From contig NZ_BOOJ01000006.1 of the NCBI RefSeq assembly GCF_016863175.1, forward strand, positions 1 through 64,000: a DNA stretch of 64,000 nucleotides, in the 5' to 3' direction. The position numbers and the translations under genes were made by a program. Origin of the DNA: Paraplanobispora siamensis. Lineage in GTDB: Bacteria > Actinomycetota > Actinomycetes > Streptosporangiales > Streptosporangiaceae. Below are positions 61,128-64,000 of the stretch, one piece after another. Each line of letters starts with the position of its first letter. Positions within the stretch are counted from its first letter, which is position 1. Under the pieces are notes generated by a model. It was not told where the DNA came from. It saw only the letters and a program-made list of their open reading frames with translations, and searched no databases.

Positions 61128-62399
61128 TCACGCGGTGTACGGTTCCTCCGTCTGCCACGGAGGTCTGGGGAACCGGTCGTGCGCTTCCCGGACCGGGATG
61201 CATTCGCGCTCGGCGAGCGCGGCCACCTGCCCGCTGTAGTAGGCCGCCGCGAAGGAGGTCCCGCTCCACTTGGCGTAACCGGGATCGCCGAACGAAGTCT
61301 CGATGAGAGCCACGTTCAGCCCCCCGTTCTCATCCCGATGGGCGATCCTCACCCCCTTGGACAGGAACGTGCTCCTCAGGCCGACACCGGGGGCCTGTCT
61401 GTCCACCCACGGCAGAGCGGGGCTGAACGCGGCCCGTTTCCCGTCCTCGGCGAGGGCCCCGACGGCGACGACACCGGGAAGGGCGGCCGGCCAGACCGGC
61501 GTCTGAGCCGTCATCTTCGGGTACCGCAGCGGCTGGAAAAGGCTGCCGTGGTTGCCCGCGGCGGCGATGAGCAGGACGTCGGGGGAGAGCCGCTCGACCG
61601 CCCGCTGCAGGACGAGGGGAGGCTCGTCGTCGTCGGTGACGGAGGCGAAAGACATGTTGAGGATGTCCACCCCCGCGTCGCGGAACGCCACCATCTCCTG
61701 GGCGACGTCCCAGGCGGAGGCGGTACCGCTCTGGTCCAGCACCGATCGGACGATGATCTCGGCGTTCGGCGCCTGCTGGGCGACGACCCCGATGACGAAT
61801 GTGGCGTGCGCCGTCGTGGAGGGCAGGCCTGTGATGTTTCGGGGGAAGAGCGCCTCCCCGGCGGTCAGGTACCTGCCGTCGAGGTTCTCGTGGGGGAACG
61901 TCATGGTGTCCAGGACGCCGATCCGTTTACTGCACGGATTCTGCTCCCCCCGCTGGGGCAGGCTGACCCTGCCCGCCAGCACCGGGTCTATCTCGTCTCC
62001 GCCGATGTGGGGCGAACCCCAGACACCTCCGAGAAAGCGGTTCTTACCGAAGACGGGCTTGTGTTCCGCGTACTCGGGCCTCTCCTCGGCTCTCTTCCGC
62101 AGATGGAACAGGAGCAGGTCCAGATCCGTGTACCGGTCTTCGGGCCGGTAGACGCCTGCTCCGGCCGTGCGCATGGAGCTCTCGAGGTCCTCTCGCCCAT
62201 AGGCGTCGATCGCCGCTGCGAGGCCGCTCAACCTGAGCAGTTCGAGGTCGAGCGCCTGGCTCTCGCGGCTCTGGCTCACCTCCACGCCGAGCGCCTCCAG
62301 TTCCCGGCGGACGAAGTCGCGGTCGTTCAGGTCCACCACGATCTCGTCGTCGTGGAAGGCCGAGATCGCGCTCTGCTGACCGCTGTCTTGTGACGACAT
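61128..62399 (-). CDS. Cytoplasmic subtilisin-like serine protease (S8)
   Basis: This 423-residue protein has the S8 catalytic triad Asp164 (RIGVLDTM), His198 (TTAHATFVIGVV) and Ser382 (WSGTSFAAAYYSGQ), with the oxyanion Asn283 (AAAGNHG). The His motif departs from the usual HGTHVAG. There is no signal peptide and no propeptide pattern; instead a helical N-terminal region of about 155 residues precedes the protease. A cytoplasmic, regulated protease is therefore likely. It is divergent from the TPR-CHAT-like gene across 116 bases and upstream of the sigma gene. Its target could be the small sigma-associated protein or the TPR protein, but nothing in the sequence proves this. Confidence 0.88.
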   Translation of the reverse strand: MSSQDSGQQSAISAFHDDEIVVDLNDRDFVRRELEALGVEVSQSRESQALDLELLRLSGLAAAIDAYGREDLESSMRTAGAGVYRPEDRYTDLDLLLFHLRKRAEERPEYAEHKPVFGKNRFLGGVWGSPHIGGDEIDPVLAGRVSLPQRGEQNPCSKRIGVLDTMTFPHENLDGRYLTAGEALFPRNITGLPSTTAHATFVIGVVAQQAPNAEIIVRSVLDQSGTASAWDVAQEMVAFRDAGVDILNMSFASVTDDDEPPLVLQRAVERLSPDVLLIAAAGNHGSLFQPLRYPKMTAQTPVWPAALPGVVAVGALAEDGKRAAFSPALPWVDRQAPGVGLRSTFLSKGVRIAHRDENGGLNVALIETSFGDPGYAKWSGTSFAAAYYSGQVAALAERECIPVREAHDRFPRPPWQTEEPYTA

Positions 62400-62515
62400 G
62401 TAACCCTGCCTCTCTCCGGAACGTCTCCAGAACGGGGAGCTCGCATTCGTACGGAGGCGCTTTGTCGCTCGGCTGATACATCACAAGCGAAACTTTCTCC
62501 GGCACACTCCGGTGA

Positions 62516-64000
62516 GTGGACGCGACGGAGCTGCTGCGGCTGGCGGAGGCCGATCCCGCACGGCTGGCATCGGTCGTGACCGAGACCGTGAGCCGGGCGC
62601 GGGCCGAGGGCGATCTGGTGCTGGAGTCGATCGCCGAGCGCGCTCTGGGCGCCGCGATGCTGTACCTGGACGGTCCCGACAGCGCGATGCGGCACCTGCG
62701 TGCCGCGATGCGGCTCGCCGAGCGGGCGGGCTCGGCCGAACTCGCCGCGGAGGCGCGGATCCGGCTCGCCCTGGTGATGAACGTCCGCGGCCGGCCGCGC
62801 CGGGCGATGCGCGAGATCGACGCGGCGATGGGCGATCTGCGCGGCGCGGGCCGGGCCCGGGGGGAGGCGCAGCGCGCGGCGATCATGGCTCAGCTCGGCC
62901 ACCACGACGAGGCGTTCGCCGGGTTCCGGGCGGCGATGCCCGTCCTGCGCCGTGACGGGGACCGCGTGTGGCTGCAGCGGGTGCTGTCCAACCGGGGGGT
63001 GATCCACGGCTACCGGAACGAGTTCGGCGCGGCGGAGGCGGACCTGCGCGAGGCGGAACGGTTGTGCCAGCTGCTGGACCTGACGCTGTCGCTGGGGTTC
63101 GTCCAGCAGAACCTGGGCTGGATCAACGCCATGCGCGGCGACGTGCCCGAGGCCCTGCACTACCTCAGCCTGGCCGAGCGCTGCTTCCGCAGGCTGGGGG
63201 CGCCGCTGGGCGAGCTGTTCACCGACCGCAGCCAGCTCCTGCTCTCCGTCGGGCTGGTGTCGGAGGCGAGGGAGGCGGCCGAGGAGGCCGTACGGCTCTT
63301 CGAGCGCGAGCACCGGCAGCTCGGGCTGCCCGAGGCGCGGCTGCTGCTGGCCCGCGCGGCCGTCATGCAGGGCGATGACGAGCGCGCCCGGCTGGAGGCG
63401 CAGAGCGCGGAGCGGGAGTTCGCCCGGCAGAACCGGGCGGGGTGGGCGACTCTGGCCCACTTCGTGGTGCTGCGGTCGAGCGTGAACCAGGGGCGGCGCT
63501 CACCGGCGACGCTGCGCGCCCTGGAGCGGTGCGCCGCGGCGCTGCTCGACGCCGGGTGGCCGGCCGCCGCGCTGGAGGCCCGCCTGCTGGTCGCGCAGGA
63601 CGCCCTCGAACGGGGCTGGTCGGATCGCGCGTGCGCCCTGCTGGGGGAGGCGGCCCGGGCCCGCCGTCGCGGGCCGGCCCTGACCCGGGCGAGGGCCTGG
63701 CACGCCACGGCGCTGCTGCGGCTCACCCAGGGCAACCGCCGCGGGGCCAGGAGCGCGATCCGTACGGCCCTGCGCGTCCTGGACGAGCACCGGGCCACGT
63801 TCGGCGCGACCGACCTGCGCGCGCACTTCTCCGAGTACCGGGTGGACCTGGCGGAGCTGGGACTGCGCATGGCCTTCGAGGAGGGCTCGGCGGCGCGCGT
63901 GCTGAGCTGGGCCGAGCAGGGCCGGGCGAGTCACCTGCTGATCCCGCCGGCGCGTCCGCCGGACGATCCCCGGCTGGCCGACGCCCTGGCCGAGCTCCGG
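62516..64000 (+). CDS. TPR protein, probable TPR-CHAT protease (truncated by window edge)
   Basis: An open frame of 495 codons runs off the right edge. It is almost all helical, with repeating TPR-like pairs (SAMRHLRAAMRLAERAGS, AEADLREAERLCQLLDL, VLSWAEQGRASHLL). The last stretch, WAEQGRASHLL then PARPPDDPRLADALAELR, matches the linker that in actinobacterial TPR-CHAT proteins comes before the caspase-like CHAT domain. The CHAT domain itself would lie beyond position 64000 and is not seen. The GTG at 62516 (VDATELLRLAEAD) is the likely start; another GTG four bases earlier is in a different frame. It is divergent from the subtilase. Confidence 0.82.
   Translation, partial: MDATELLRLAEADPARLASVVTETVSRARAEGDLVLESIAERALGAAMLYLDGPDSAMRHLRAAMRLAERAGSAELAAEARIRLALVMNVRGRPRRAMREIDAAMGDLRGAGRARGEAQRAAIMAQLGHHDEAFAGFRAAMPVLRRDGDRVWLQRVLSNRGVIHGYRNEFGAAEADLREAERLCQLLDLTLSLGFVQQNLGWINAMRGDVPEALHYLSLAERCFRRLGAPLGELFTDRSQLLLSVGLVSEAREAAEEAVRLFEREHRQLGLPEARLLLARAAVMQGDDERARLEAQSAEREFARQNRAGWATLAHFVVLRSSVNQGRRSPATLRALERCAAALLDAGWPAAALEARLLVAQDALERGWSDRACALLGEAARARRRGPALTRARAWHATALLRLTQGNRRGARSAIRTALRVLDEHRATFGATDLRAHFSEYRVDLAELGLRMAFEEGSAARVLSWAEQGRASHLLIPPARPPDDPRLADALAELR

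Noticed and set aside
62044-62886. Minus-strand open frame opposite the TPR-CHAT-like gene
   Set aside because: It is Arg/Ser/Ala-rich with no domain and overlaps both the subtilase and the TPR gene, which have clear family features.
60008-64000. A type III-E CRISPR (Craspase) locus
   Set aside because: The TPR-CHAT and sigma genes invite the comparison, but no repeat-spacer array, Cas7-11-like gene or cas1/cas2 is present in the window.

Overview
The window is chromosomal DNA from a very GC-rich actinomycete. Codon third positions are almost always G or C, GTG starts are common, and many genes start directly behind a TANNNT -10 box without a Shine-Dalgarno site. Gene content (large NAD-glutamate dehydrogenase, prfB-ftsE-ftsX-smpB-ssrA order, many regulators, lplABC-type sugar uptake) fits a filamentous member of the Streptosporangiales or a relative. 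The family assignment is inference. No phage, insertion sequence, CRISPR array, rRNA or tRNA gene was seen; the only RNA gene is tmRNA.

1-23 kb is a mosaic of small units: a NarL-type response regulator, an acyl-CoA synthetase convergent with an acyl-CoA dehydrogenase, three HAD-fold genes with altered motif I, a penicillin-binding protein divergent from a LysR regulator coupled to a serine hydrolase, acetoacetyl-CoA synthetase, a decayed ATPase fragment, an HxlR/NmrA-SnoaL pair, a two-component system with a large membrane kinase, and a Tat-exported FAD oxidase.

21-34 kb is a Wzx/Wzy-type exopolysaccharide locus. Seven minus-strand genes (priming phosphotransferase, polymerase/ligase, MurJ-like flippase, polysaccharide deacetylase, two glycosyltransferases, Wzz-like protein) are nearly all joined by 4-base ATGA/GTGA overlaps. 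A secreted GH26-like glycanase converges on the operon, and an ATP-grasp enzyme and a flavoprotein lie beyond it. The leader carries a possible 78-codon gene with a strong ribosome site and a TTA codon, with alternative hairpins over its stop codon.

34.5-39.4 kb is the 1630-residue NAD-dependent glutamate dehydrogenase. 39.5-51.2 kb is a pectin (rhamnogalacturonan-I) utilisation locus: LacI regulator, Gfo/Idh oxidoreductase, a yesU-yesL-lplABC-yetA-like operon and a GH51 arabinofuranosidase, tied together by recurring AAACGT operator-like sites.

51.3-58.9 kb is housekeeping: a lipoprotein, prfB, a zinc-ribbon membrane protein, ftsE, ftsX, smpB, a lipoprotein related to penicillin-binding proteins that has lost every catalytic motif, and ssrA. 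smpB and ssrA, the two parts of trans-translation, thus flank the pseudo-enzyme.

60-64 kb holds the most unusual group: a small beta-rich protein, an ECF-like sigma factor and a cytoplasmic subtilase on the minus strand, divergent from a TPR protein (probably TPR-CHAT) cut off by the right edge. It resembles a protease-controlled sigma-factor switch without any CRISPR component.
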